Shown here: positions 24,339 to 36,150 of the stretch, one piece after another | Numbering within the stretch: the stretch's first letter is position 1 | Layout of the letters: each line of letters begins with the position of its first letter | DNA from: Sipunculus nudus | Taxonomy: Eukaryota; Annelida; Sipuncula; Golfingiida; Sipunculidae | Length of the DNA stretch: 64,000 nt | Direction of reading: 5' to 3' | NCBI GenBank assembly: GCA_026874595.1 | Contig: CM049312.1 | Coordinates: 71,456,929-71,520,928, forward strand | The notes under the pieces: generated by a model | Told to the model about the DNA's origin: nothing | Databases searched by the model: none | Seen by the model: only the letters and a program-made list of their open reading frames with translations | Program-made: the position numbers and the translations under genes

Positions 24339-24888
24339 TCAAGTGGTATTAAGCATTTTTATCAAATAAAGGCTGCTGAAAATGACGGAAAGACAACTTT
24401 TGGAAATATTTTTTTTATTTTACTATAAATAAATATATATATATATAACGGAATATCTCTCTTCAGCCAAGACACACGGATAATAATCGACGATTGGATT
24501 GTTGTTTTGGGCCTCGGCCATGAACTTCAGCTGTTAGGTCCAGCATTAATAATAAGAACCATTATAATATTATATGATTACGAAATTTGGATATCTATCC
24601 CATAATTATGGTCTTTCTGTTGGTGAGTATTGACCAATCATGAAATTTGAACTCGAAATTGTATCAAATTTAACTCAAGTTACGAAAAAATAACTGTTGC
24701 TCCCACCACCAAGAATTGCCATTTTTAGGGAAGAAAATCGCTATTATTCATATTGAATAATATCGTTCTTAACACATTCGTTCTCTGGCCAAATGTTACC
24801 CCAGTGCCATGGCTTGCAACAGGCTCAGAGAGGTCTGGATGAGTCGATTCTAGGTGCGAAAATTCTGATAACGAGGGTATATAGGTGT

Positions 24889-24900
24889 ATACACACACAA

Positions 24901-24966
<66 letters not shown>

Positions 24967-24967
24967 C
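24889..24967. repeat. Compound (CA)n(TA)n(GA)n microsatellite
   Basis: ACACAC, then ATATAT, then AGAGAG tracts in succession. Several overlapping frames in this stretch are artefacts of the repeat. Confidence 0.95.
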
Positions 24968-25616
24968 AAGATAGAGAGAATATGTATACACCACGACAGG
25001 GAAAGTCGAGAGTCTCACGCAATAGCGGTTCCTGTACACACTCCGATTGACCATTAATATATTGGTGGAAATAACGGATAGAGTTTTATAAAATGTCACA
25101 GTTAGAATCCTGTATGATCAATTTCTTATGTCACTTTTTCTTTACAAACACGCCAGGGTTTGTGTCTAATTGTGGTTTATGTTTGCTATAAACGTTCCAG
25201 TAGCTCGTGCGGCAACTCGACAAAGGAGCTGTACAGTTCTTCAGAAATTCGCGGTGGAATACGGCGCGAATTCGAATCCTTATTCTTCTATTATTTTTCC
25301 TTCATTTTATAAACTTATGTTTTTACTGCATAAAATGCATTTTGCCTTTCATAACGAACAAACTAATTATAATATCAAAATAATTTACAAGTATTAACTT
25401 ATATAACACAGTCATAGACTTGTTTGTAAACCTTGTCATTGTCATCGTCAAACAAAGCCGGGAACTACGATTGATCAAAGTGTTACCGAATATGATACAT
25501 TACACACAAAAACAGGACTCAAATACATATAGCAGACTTAATTTAAGAAAATTGATATTTTATTGTTTTTAAGCTTTGTGCTTGCACACATCAATGTGCG
25601 TGCCTAACTGTATGCC

Positions 25617-25618
<2 letters not shown>

Positions 25619-25676
<58 letters not shown>
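25619..25676. repeat. (TA)n microsatellite
   Basis: Uninterrupted TA tract of about 58 bp inside R1 copy C. Confidence 0.95.
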
Positions 25677-25678
<2 letters not shown>

Positions 25679-26970
25679 GTATGTGTGCGTGTTACGCGGA
25701 GAGTAACTTTCTTTATGATTGATCTGTCCGTAGAGCAAAATTGAAGTATTTGTGCTAGTCTCTATTTGACCCAATAAGGTCAGGGGTGCATGCAGTAGAT
25801 GACTTTTTGTAAGAACTGTCACAGCTGCCGGGGGCTGGTGGCGTAAGTCTATACTAGTCTTGTCGTTAGTGATAGCTTTGACCGTTGTTTCCTGAAACAT
25901 GGTCAAGTGAGATACAGACAGTGCCAGTGAATTAGTCAAGGAAAGAATGCAGGTGTTTAGAGAGACCAGAAGTGAACGGTACTTTAGGGGTTAGCAATAT
26001 CTACCCATCTAATTTTATGCTGGTCAAGGAGGATTGACACCATCATATGATTAACTGCCTATATATTTAGTCATGTTTTACGAGTTTTATGTTCCTAACA
26101 CTAGACAATCAGTTCTCTTCACACAAACTGGATTATCGCAAATGTGTAAACAGATCATATGTTGTACTTTAATATGCATTATGAATACCTGTTTATTTTA
26201 TACAAAGCAAATTAAAATTCCGTTAACATGCATGTTATATTAGGCTTATTCATATATTATTCATATCACTAGAAGGAAGTTTTTGACGTAAGACCCTTGC
26301 TTTCAACATAGAATATAATCTCGATTACTCTGTGTATCACAATTAAACCCGAATGTCACAGGTCGCATGTCAAACTAATAAAATGCATTCCCATTTGAGA
26401 ATACAGGCTTGCATGAGTTACACAAACACATAGAGAAACTCTTATGAACGAACACACTGACACACACGAACGAGAATGAACGCGTATCTTACAGAATTAC
26501 GGGAATACAGAAAACTGGAGAGAAGAAGACGAAGTCATCGTCCTAATGGACAAAGCAGGACCATGATGACTACCTGGATTAGACTAAAACCTGAATAGGG
26601 AGATGAGACGAAGGATGATACACACATTATTTCTAGAAATAAATATTCTATCTACCAACATTTCTTTTCTTAATTGAACAATATGATATACTATGATTAC
26701 TTGGAAAATCCATAAAATGTATTGTGTCTACACTTCGGTTAAAAATGTGCAAGATCAAAATAGGAATCGAAATTATATTATGAACAGGACATAGCTGCCA
26801 ATAATAAGCATGTTTCACGTCCGAATACAAACACGATTATGTTTTCCTTGTTTAAAAAAAAGCAGTAAATTGTGTTTATTTCACGATCGAAGTACTAGTA
26901 TTAAGAAACGATTTTGTTACCATTATCCCTTTGTCTGATTTCTCTTTGCTCTTATTTAATCTGCTTGTCA

Positions 26971-28089
26971 CCAGAGAGGTGTGATTTTTTTATTAATTAT
27001 TGGTGTTGCACTTTAAGTAAGTATTATATAACAAAATGATTGTTTCACTAAATTGATGCATATTAATATGCATAAACATGTATCGATAAGGGTAGGAAAA
27101 TAAGTTAAGGAAACCCAGGTCGTAATAATGTGATTCTTAAATACTCGTGTTTATATGAGGTGTGCCCATTTTAATATTCATTCGTTGAGCGGCAGGTCTA
27201 AAAATAGTGTCAGGCGATAGGCCAGTTGCGTTGTATGGATGTATGGCGTAGGCATGGATATATGCTCAGAGCACCATAGAATACTCAATATCCAAGTTCA
27301 GCAGGCTGGGTAGTGGCGTCTAGCAGTTTGACGGCCGAAGGGATGGTCAGAGATTGTTAGAGAATCAATCAGCTAAAGGACGGTTTCCCGGTGTATTGAG
27401 AGCCAGAGTCGAGGGCGGCCATTGTAGCACAAACGGACCTTTGAGCTATGTTTAAAGGAAAACTTGTAAAAATCAGCCGTGGTGAAACCCAATAACAGAC
27501 CAGAGAACTTTGCACTATCTCTGATCTTTTTCGTGGTACCGAACCTTTACTCGAGTTGTATCATGTTAGTAAGTCCAGAGTGAATGACATTGGCGGTCGC
27601 GTGTCTTACGCTCATTCTCATTTTTATATGACATGGAGGCTATAAGCCTCTGTGAGGACCTCCGCGGCCCTAAATAACCATAGATTAATATAAACAGAAA
27701 TGTCCATTTCCTTTATCAAGAAATAATTTATTGTATGGTCAAGATCATTATATGGTCAAGATCATTGTATGGTCAAGATAAATATGGATTAATTGAAACC
27801 TTTGGAGAGGATCAGACTGTTGGTCTTATATAAATGGCTATTTGATGACACAAGTAGGATTCCCGGGTTCACAGAAAAGAAAGATCAACAGCGAGATACT
27901 TGAATTTTACAGTCGCTGTAATTTCTGGTAAAAGGGAAAAAATACAATCCTTTTGAGTGTTTTTATGTCGGAGATTGTGCTACCAACTAAATAACAACTT
28001 GAGAGTTGAACCAGTATGATGCGAATTATGTGAACACGGAGCGGAATTGGACGGATTCCTGTTGTTTTTTTATAATAAAAGTGTGGCAT
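26971..28089. other. No gene seen
   Basis: Mixed-composition sequence without recognisable coding or RNA features. The only local structure is the 17-bp triplicate at 27730-27780. Confidence 0.4.
27730..27780. repeat. 17-bp triplicate
   Basis: Three consecutive copies of ATT(G/A)TATGGTCAAGAT(C/A), nearly identical. Confidence 0.85.
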
Positions 28090-29510
28090 TAGTTCAATGC
28101 ATTTATTCGTTAAAATCTGATATAATATGTCAGGTGACTTTCCCTTTTTAAAAGATCATGCTTTATTCACCATGTCTTATGATTGACATCGTACGAAAGA
28201 AATGGAGATCTGAAAATGGAGATCAAAAGGGAAGACGTTCAATTAGAAGTACCAAGGAAGACAAATGCCTTTTCCCTTGAATGAACACAATTGGCCATAT
28301 TGCATATAGCCTTGTCTAAGACCATGCATTCATTTTAATAATACATAACAAGATTTTCTGTAAATGCCGTGTTTATATTCAGACTGACCCGCGGTTGTTT
28401 GCAAATAAGCAACAGTTTCATACAAACGTTATATAATATTGACTTCAGACGGAATGGGATAGCAAATTAAGAAATTACTAAATACCACCGTGAAATGTAT
28501 GCAGATAAATTTCAGTGTGCCTTTTTTCATTTTGTGCCTCCCAATGAAGTTCTATCTATGAGAGCTGATCGGATCCTGGAGTGAAAGACAAGATCTCTTC
28601 CCCGTTTAGAGTCATATCTCTATATGAATTCCCCTTTTGGATGTCCGAATGGTCAGTATTGGTCCTCAATATAGTTTTCCTAAATCCCTTTTACACTCTA
28701 GATCCTATTTTCTTTTCCATATCAACAATTTGGAGGACAGCTACAACCACATTAATAATAATACATTGTTCATTATCCGAGATATTTGTATTAAACTATT
28801 CTGCTTTCTTTCTGAAATAGGTATAGTATGGCTGTGCCACACGTGTGCTATAAATGAGTATCTTCATCTTTACAAAGGAAATATGATTTTAATATCCCTT
28901 TAACTAGTATGTCTTTGTTCTACGATGCAGCGTCGTTAACAACAGGACCGAGCATAAATGTAAACGCAGATATGTTTCGGTATTCAAGGCCTGGCATGAT
29001 TGTTAAAGAACCCTGGTAGAACCGCAATGTTAATTCTACGCGGATAAACGTGATAAACAGATAGGATCAAGCAAGACCATCAACCTTTTGTGGCCAGATT
29101 TTTATATTTCCCTCGTATAACGGTTATACCAACTTGTGGCATTTCACGTGTTAACGCAAGAAAGACAGTCCCAGGTCACTTCAAGGTAAACCGCATTGGC
29201 TCCAATGACCACCCATGGGCAACTAGTTAAATCAAAGTCATAGACATCATTATCTTCGTATTCTACGTCTTCATTGAAAAAGAGGGGTCTTAACACATAC
29301 AATGGAGTCATAGGTGAATCGATATCTCAATCCATTCCGTCAACTGGTTTTATTTGAAACAAATTACTAACAAGGGCCAAGAGTGAGCTACGTTCTTATA
29401 ATTTTATATGCAGGATTATAAAATAATACTTAATTTTGACAAACTAATAATTCGTCCGTGGATGCTGCTTCATTCCAGCTAATAGCCGCAACTTAAGTCG
29501 CAGTGTCATG
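28090..29510. repeat. Segmental duplication, copy 2 (VWD paralogue region)
   Basis: Collinear with 11060-13050, including 3' flanking sequence, exon 4 and part of intron 3. Relative to copy 1 it lacks roughly 12000-12555, i.e. the terminal exon and the end of exon 4. It ends near a short (TA)n at 29514. Confidence 0.65.
29142..29288 (-). pseudogene. Broken paralogue of VWD exon 4
   Basis: After an AAG acceptor-like site, the minus strand reads PLFFNEDVEYEDND and then CPWVVIGANAVYLEVTWDCLSC, aligning with exon 4 of the VWD gene (AVYFEVSWDCHSC). A one-base deletion near the start shifts frame, a TGA follows shortly after the conserved DC..C motif, and the GLCGN part is missing. The protein-level similarity is strong enough that it once coded. 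The rest of the paralogous gene was not found in the window. Confidence 0.6.
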
Positions 29511-29589
29511 ATATATATATATAATGTTTTAATATAACTTGATAATACGGTACTCGATAATTATGTCTATACACTATTGAAATATGTCT

Positions 29590-29900
29590 GGATTTGTCCA
29601 ATATGTTGGAGGTTTTTTTTCAATACGAGGAAAATATAGACATTCCTCAATTAATAAATCGTATCTCACCTATGAATATGTGCAGTCCTTCCTGCCTAAT
29701 GGTAGAGGGGCTAAGCAGAAAGAAAAGCGAAAGTAACACCGGTCTTAAAGGATCGGTTGTTATCAAACAGCATAATCAATAAAGATATTAATTCATTTTT
29801 ACAGACAATGAATACCTGATGAATATAAAGAATAATTGTTGCTTGGACAAAATAAACCTTATTTGGCTAAGCTATGTGTGTAAAGCTTTTTTTCTGCATA
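29590..29900 (+). repeat. Coding-like repeat segment, partner of 22560-22983
   Basis: The frame at 29594-29782 ends RKKSESNTGLKGSVVIKQHNQ and aligns with the minus-strand segment at 22760-22960, including the stop region and trailing GTTGCTTGGACAA. No known family was recognised. Confidence 0.4.
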
Positions 29901-30779
29901 TATAAGTAGCACGTAACATTATAGCACAGTGACAAAACTATAATATTATATGTATTCACCAGTTAAACTACTTTAATCTTTCAGGTAAAATAGTTTACTT
30001 GTAACGTGTAACATTAAAATTTATTAACGTTATAAACATAGTAGTTACACTATGAATTGAGTTGTGTTTATTCTAAGTGTACATGATAAAACAAATATTT
30101 CTATTTCAATACAAAAATATGAAAAGTTATAAAAATTAAGCGGTCTAAAAAATAAAAGAAAACATAGAATAGAAAATACTGCAAACAGTAGAAATCACTA
30201 AAACATTTGCAATAATAATAATAATAAACATGTTACATATTAAATAGAACTAATAAAGTAGTCTTATAGATGCAGGTAACAGAGTGAAACAAAAAACACA
30301 AAAGGATAAAGTAGATAAGCATGAAGTGACAGACACAGTAAAGTCAAGGTGAAATAGGAAGAACAAAATATATTATGTGATCACCAATGGCTAGCATGGG
30401 TTATGATAATATAAAGATTAATGCTGATAGTGTGCCAAGTAACTTTTGTCTCCACTGAGACCAATTTTTTACAGTTAAATTTAATTTTAATTTCAAATCC
30501 CCAATTTATATTAACCTTGTGTGCGTGAGATCTCACTTCAGAATGCGAACCCTTATATGCTTTGCATTGTGTTCATATGTGAGAAGTGTATGCCCATTTT
30601 AGTTTATTTGTGATTCTTATTAATACAGTGACCCTGGCCATTTATCCTCAACCTTAATCATTGACTAGATTCACCGATGTGCTTGGCTTTAGGGCTTGAA
30701 CAACATGTTATTAAGTACAAAGTTCATTTGCTAGTAACTCTAAATTGGCGATGCGATTATGTTTTACAGGGTTAAATGA
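29901..30779. other. No gene seen
   Basis: Strongly AT-rich sequence with a short ATA triplet run near 30214. No exon or element was recognised. Confidence 0.4.
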
Positions 30780-30960
30780 ATGTACCATTTAGATGCTGAT
30801 CACCGTTTTATACAGGGAAGGTCGGGTTCGGGGGGGGGGAGTAGTATTCATGCCACGCGATCATTCAAGTCATCATGTGCCGTTAGTTGGCCACGCTGGT
30901 AATTTCTGTGTAGGTTGTGGCTGGGGCCACAAGTTCATTAAATGTTTAGTCAAGTTAAAT
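30780..30960 (+). repeat. Dispersed repeat R2, copy 3 (partial)
   Basis: GCTGATCACCGTT, ATACAGGGAAGGTCGGGT, a G run, CATCATGTGCCGTTAGTTGG and CACGCTGGTAATTTCTGTGTAGG match the right ends of R2 copies 1 (4560-4690) and 2 (38220-38340). A short reading FCVGCGWGHKFIKC resembles a zinc knuckle but has the wrong C-to-H spacing. Confidence 0.5.
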
Positions 30961-31197
30961 AAGGTAGTTTTTGATGTCGGGGTGTCGCTGCAAATAATGT
31001 GGAGATAGCCATGAACCCCCTCGGGGTAAGAAGCGTATATATACATGCATTTGAAAGGAGTCACCACAGTAACCTGCACAGTGTGGCCAAGTTCAGACCT
31101 CACAGTCCCCCCTCCCGCCACCATCCCCAGCCACCAGCAGCTACACCTGGGACAGCTACTGCAGTGTATGTAGAGTACCTAACACTGCTAATTGCAT

Positions 31198-31430
31198 AAA
31201 TAGAGGTAAGAAGAAGTGACGCACGTATACTGCAAGTGACAGAGTTGCTCGAAAAAAAACTTGCCCACCTGGGAGCAACTGGTTCTTCTCCCTCTCCTGT
31301 CCGTGGACAACATGGCACGTTATGCATGGCGCCTGCCAAAGGGGAAGTTGGCCCGCAAGAACTACATCCTCTTCAGGGGCTCGACTCGCTTCTCCAGGCA
31401 GCGCAATTAAATGTACAACCAAGGGACTAA
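31198..31430 (+). pseudogene. Coding-like segment, possibly Gag N-terminal part
   Basis: One frame is open from 31198 and reads RRSDARILQVTELLEKKLAHLGATGSSP, helical and charged. A second frame (31240-31410) reads WRLPKGKLARKNYILFRGS. The sequence is GC-richer than its surroundings. Neither frame matches a family I can name. The assignment to the DIRS Gag rests only on position. Confidence 0.25.
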
Positions 31431-31867
31431 ACGGATGCCGGTAAACACGTTTTCTTTGTTTTCCGGCTTTAAACAAGGCCTAAAGACGTGTTAGGGAGGG
31501 CAAAACCTTTGACAGGGGGACTTTTAGAGAATATATTCCCTGCTCATTGAGAAGCCTATATAAAAATTAATAGAGGGACACAATAATATATTATGTTATG
31601 TGCAACACCTGTGATTTGTGGCTGGCAAGGCATGCGCTAATATCTACACGACTGACGCCCTCTTGAAAAATGACATTAGGCTACACGATAAAGTTTCCTC
31701 TGGGCTAATTATTGGGTTTCAAATGCAGGGTTGTCTAACATTTTCTTTGAAACAGAGGGCACCATTGCTATGGCTAGGTCAAACAGGCGTAGATATATCT
31801 ATAGGCCACGCCAGGAGAAACCTGGGGTGATTCGTCAACGAAGGTTTTTTGACGATACAATTTTCGT

Positions 31868-32008
31868 CGCTGTAATGAAGGTCTGTCATGCAACCTTGAG
31901 CACGCGTGTTATTTTTGTGAATCTAAGGACCTCATATCCAGGGAGTGCACCATTGTAAAGAAAGATATTGCCCAAGTAAGGCCTGACATAGCCCTGCCTG
32001 GGCTTTAG
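31868..32008 (+). pseudogene. DIRS-type Gag zinc-finger segment
   Basis: Reads RCNEGLSCNLEHACYFCESKD, then ISREC, ending at a TAG. The C-x5-C-x3-H-x-C-x2-C spacing is typical of DIRS/Ngaro Gag C-termini. In the last knuckle (C-x2-C-x4-H-x4-C) the expected His is Leu, so it is probably dead. Confidence 0.45.
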
Positions 32009-33267
32009 TATTTGCGTTTACTAATAAAATGTTTAAAATAAAACGTGATTCTATGTACCGATATACTTAACTAAGTGCCAGCTGTTATCACTAAAGCCCT
32101 GTAAAGTCCGTATGGTGAATCCCTGATATTTGCATATTAAGCGTCACAAGGCTCTTTGAGGACCTGGCGATTCCCCCGTATTTGCATATCAGGCCGTCAC
32201 GCCTAATGTGAGTGGCATCGTTGCTATGAGAACGCCAACAGCGGTCCCACAGTTCGACCCGCTTAGTAACATTCGCACTGAAATCACACACATGGACCTT
32301 CGTTTGCTAGGATATATCTCTGAATATTACGGTCCATGAGCCAAATGTATGTGCATATTGTAGACAGAATCACAACAATTTTGTACCGAGAGGTCCAGTA
32401 AAATTCCCTCTGCCGAAATGACAAGAGCAGCTGGCAGCATTTGTCTGAACCCGTGTAGTAACTGTGAAATTGCGACTCGCGAATCGTTTAAGTCAGCCGG
32501 TACATTTTGACTGTGCTCCTGAATATCTCGCGCTGATTGGCTGAGCCAGAGTTTGATTGGCCTACTTTTAAGAGTGGTGGTACGATAAACGTAAACGCTG
32601 AGACTGAAGGTTAGAATGTTTTAAAGTCTCGCCGAACTCAATATAAGCGACGGCCCAAAATATTTAGAAATATTAAATTGTAATATTAGTAGCAGTTGGA
32701 AGCCCGGAATAGGCGATGACTGAAGGAACCATGTTGGTTTTGAAAACGATTCTGGGAAAGACCACTGCTGACGTCACTGGAAAGGACCTTAGATCAGCGA
32801 GGCGGTGATCTGTGGCGCTGACCGTTCGTGAACCGGCCAAGATTACCAGTCCAAGAAATAAGAGGATCAGATAGTGGAAATTTTGTTATATGAGTTTCCG
32901 CAAGATTGCGGTACCGATACAATGTGCGATACAACGCGGGAACGTTTGAATTCTCTGTCAGAAACAACAATTAAGTCATAACTCTTTCATGGACTGGGCC
33001 AGTCTAGGCCTGACAGTCATTCTGAACATTAGGAAATACCGGGGAGTCGTTCAAATACTTGATTGGTCAGTTAGAATGATTACCCGCTCGAACTGATAAG
33101 ATAAAGTAACAATCGTTGGCTACGAATTTCCGAAGGGATAATTATACAATCGCCAGGGATTATTCTCACATGAAACCGAACGCATGGTACAATGAACTGT
33201 ATAAACAGGGAACGGTAGACCCTGTTGTTAACGGATCGTTGCAGGCCGCGGGTAGGTAAATTAATTC

Positions 33268-34010
33268 TTGTATGGACGTCCCAGTTTACGTTATAATTCT
33301 TCAGATAATATAGTGAAACTTATGTCGCCGGAATGTAGTTTTAGTGTTGTAGATATCAGGGTATTTCCTGGCGGTTCACTAATGAATCAGAGGGACCAAA
33401 GGTTTGGACGGACAACTTTTTGTGCTTTGGATGCAAATGTGCTCCTTTTATTTTCACAAAAATATAAAATTTTATCGTTAGGGCAATGATCAACAAGGAA
33501 AACCGTGTAATTAATTGTCTGGACGATTCCTTTGTTATCGCCGACGGTTATGAGGAGTGCAGAGAGGGTCAGTTCTTTCTGGTTAGGCTCTAAAGAGCCT
33601 TAGGTAAAAGATAAAGTCTGCTGGGCTTTTACACCCGAGCATAATGGCTCATCAGGCCGGAGCTTATCCCGGTTTCTGTAGCGTGAAGCGACTTAGGAGT
33701 TAGACTCCTCCTGGATGGGACGCTAGTCCATCACCTAAAGAACCTTAGGTTTAGGCATATCATGGACAAAAGGTAAAGTCACCCTCCACATGTGTTAAAT
33801 TTCTAGAAATAATGGTGGACGGTTTGCATACAGAATTAATTGTCTGCTGAAAAATTACGGAAATTAAACAAACTGTCAGAAATGTTTGCCAAGCGAAAGC
33901 CTCAAAACGCGAACTTCAAGTGCCGTGCGGAATTTGAGCATCTTCTGCAACTGTAGTGCCAGGTGGACGCACCACCTATTGCACGATCATTTATTTGACT
34001 GAATTCTAGT
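33268..34010 (+). pseudogene. DIRS-like reverse transcriptase, decayed
   Basis: 33325-33360 reads SPECSFSVVDIR (motif A region), 33515-33563 reads CLDDSFVIADGYEECREGQ (motif C, xLDD), then QFFLVRL, then across the SINE-like insert KVKSPSTCVKF, and 33880-33920 AKRKASKRELQ. Motif B is missing between A and C, where about 100 residues appear deleted. The frame changes several times. Confidence 0.55.
33606..33734. mobile_element. SINE-like insertion inside the DIRS RT
   Basis: 129 bp containing TGCTGGGCTTTTACACCCGA, GGCTCATCAGGCCGGAGCTT and GGATGGGACGCTAGTCCATC. It is flanked by CTAAAGAGCCTTAGGT (33590-33605) and CTAAAGAACCTTAGGT (33735-33750), a 15-of-16 direct repeat expected of a target-site duplication. 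The RT reading resumes after the second repeat. Similar sequence is, as I recall, widespread in mollusc genomes; that is not checked. Confidence 0.6.
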
Positions 34011-34370
34011 CAGAATGGAAACATAAGTTATGATAAAACGAGGAATTCCGTAATGATATTCAGTGGTGGTTACAATTTGCATCATGGTTTAATGACAAGG
34101 CAAAATTAATTGATAGTTGATGGCTGCTGAACGATAAGGCATCATCTGGCAAAACAAACACGTGGTTGTTTATACTGATAATACGCAAGTGATGTACATG
34201 GTTAATAAAGGACACAGCCGTAACAAAGCGGCCATGGGATGGCGTCGGCAGCTGTTTTGATAAGCGGTTAGAACATTTTCTTATATATCCGCGAGGTACA
34301 TCAACACGCATTATAATGCAATAGCGGACACGTTCAGCCAATTAATCGACCCAAGATCGTTCCTGCAACT
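34011..34370 (+). pseudogene. DIRS-like RNase H segment, decayed
   Basis: 34043-34115 reads RNDIQWWLQFASWFNDKAKLID, the segment linking RT to RNase H in DIRS elements. 34160-34250 encodes VVVYTDNTQVMYMVNKGHSRNKAAMGW, with the conserved TDN. Several frame changes follow. Confidence 0.55.
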
Positions 34371-34479
34371 TATTCCAGATATTAAGATATAGCAAGTAAC
34401 GCATGTGTACTTTAGGAAAAACTGAAACAGGGTTTAGACACCAGTGGAATTATTGCAAGATGCAAGGCCCTGTCTGATT

Positions 34480-34910
34480 TATCATGCAAAAGCTGTTTGA
34501 GTCAGTTGATACACGACTTACGGTTTTGTCAAATAAAAATGAGGAACCCTTGTCGGCATATATCAAGCTTATATCAAGGTAAATAATTTTCAAGGCTAGA
34601 ACTGTGCGATATACAAGTATTGAAGTATCTGAGAGCTGTGGTTTACTTGCATAAACTGTATGACTACTATTGCCCTGATATGCGCGAGTCGTTTGCCTTT
34701 CGGACAACGCTGAAAGGAATTCGGCGCATTTTAGGGCACCAAATTCAAAAGAAATTGCCGATCTCGGCCCAGCTTCCATACAGGATGTTTTTACAGGTGG
34801 GTTTGATGTGCCGAAATTATACTGCCTTGTGGGCGTGCACACTTTGTGGTTTTAGAGCCTCATTGCGTAAGGCAAACTTTGTACCAAAACCGTGCGTTTG
34901 ACCGGATACA
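34480..34910 (+). pseudogene. DIRS-like tyrosine recombinase fragment
   Basis: 34620-34901 reads LKGIRRILGHQIQKKLPIS, then FRASLRKANFVPK, preceded by YLRAVVYLHKLYDYY. This matches the N-terminal and early catalytic region of DIRS/Ngaro recombinases (LKGI.R......PI, then F...RK.NL.P). The downstream catalytic H-x-x-R and Tyr are not visible, so the protein is truncated. Confidence 0.55.
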
Positions 34911-36150
34911 TTTTGTAGACCTGATAAAACTGAAGCGCTTGTTAGAGATGCTGAATTTGGAGGTGGAGATATTAAGGACCTTGGTGATGCACAAGATGTT
35001 TCTTAAATAGAGGGGGAACAGAAAACTATAAACAGAAAGAGGAAATCACAACTGTTATTAGTGAAATGGGTCATATAACAAAAACGCATAACATTGGTTC
35101 ATGACATGACTTGCTTTATGGTAAAAGGGTCCAGCGCCAAGCCATATATTGTAAGTCTCTTTCCAAAAGAGACTTTTTGGGTGTGGGTCATGCGACATGC
35201 CACCACAAAAAGGCAGCAAGAATGGTGGTTGGCATGGAAGCAGAAGGGAAAGGCATAAAGCTGTTGCTGACAAAACATCGAGGAGGAAAAATCGAGAGTT
35301 ATGGATTATGACCCGGGCACAACCATTTTAGATCCAGCCCAGCATTCAGTGATTGTCATTGAACCATACACCTCTACTCCGGGTCCAACTTCTCCATCAA
35401 TTAATATTCCAGATTCCACAGTCTCACCTGCACGTGCAAACCTGTTTCTGGATCTCCAGTTTATTCCTCTATTTGGACCCAAACTGTAAGTGCTTCTATC
35501 AGGGTTCACTGTGAAAGAAATATGAAAAATAGCTCAATGAAAGTGCAATTCAGATTATCAACTTCAGGTGCTAAACGTAGGAAATTTGACATGAACTCAG
35601 ACGATATACCATAATTGCAATCAGACTCTGTTTAAAGTGTCAGTCAGATCCCGAATGACGAAAACAAGGGTCCATTAGAAACAGAAAAACAGGGAGAATA
35701 AAAATGCTGGGATTGGGTCAGAGGCCAATATAGAAGTCCGCAAGCCACGAATGGTAAAAAAGGCCGACTGTCCTTGACAAAATTGGTAGATGGTTTACAT
35801 AAAAATGCATCAGGCAGTCATTGAACAAAAATCAGGCTCTCTCAGTGACCAACACATTCACGCTGAAAAAAAATTGTTCAGCGATGAACTTCAACGATAT
35901 TAATGGATTCCAGTCTGCAGTGCTAGCCCTTACCTTAGACCACATAAAAAAATGGGTAAATGGCGCTGGCGAATCACGGACATCACCAACCGTTCAATTT
36001 CACCATATTGGCACTTATCACTTGGTGATGACGTTTCAGCGTGAGGAAGATGACCCAGTGTACGTAAAGGACAGCCTGACCAGGGCGGAACTCACAACTG
36101 GTCTACAGATACAGATTGCTATGATTTGCCAAAAAGGAAATTGAATGCAT
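34911..36150 (+). other. Coding-like but unassigned segment
   Basis: Several moderately long plus-strand frames (35301-35489 rich in Pro/Thr/Ser; 35821-36144, 107 codons with DDPVYVKDSLTRAELTTGLQ) suggest remnants of a protein-coding element. They do not join in one frame, and I recognise no domain. Confidence 0.25.

Larger units (their letters stand above)
24620..26970 (+). repeat. Dispersed repeat R1, copy C
   Basis: Same order of blocks as copy B, but expanded by two microsatellites and spacer. The right part (26480-26970) matches A and D: AACTGGAGAGAAGAAGACGAAGTCA, ATGGACAAAGCAGGACCATGATGA, ACACACATTATTTCT, ATTATGAACAGGACATA. All four R1 copies are in the same orientation. Confidence 0.55.
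31198..34910 (+). mobile_element. Decayed DIRS-like retroelement (tyrosine recombinase type)
   Basis: In order on the plus strand: a coding-like segment 31198-31430, a Gag-type zinc-finger segment 31868-32008, RT motifs 33340-33960, RNase H-like sequence 34040-34340 and a tyrosine-recombinase segment 34620-34901. This order (gag, RT, RNase H, YR) is that of DIRS elements. Every part has stops or frame changes. The 32010-33150 interval has no recognisable domain and may include other insertions. No terminal repeats were identified, so the ends are approximate. Confidence 0.6.

Noticed and set aside
24725-25099. Overlapping frames through the compound microsatellite
   Set aside because: Dinucleotide repeats give stop-free reading in several frames on both strands; no protein feature outside the repeat.
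30860-30960. Zinc knuckle FCVGCGWGHKFIKC
   Set aside because: Spacing is C-x2-C-x3-H-x4-C instead of C-x2-C-x4-H-x4-C, and the other R2 copies do not preserve it.
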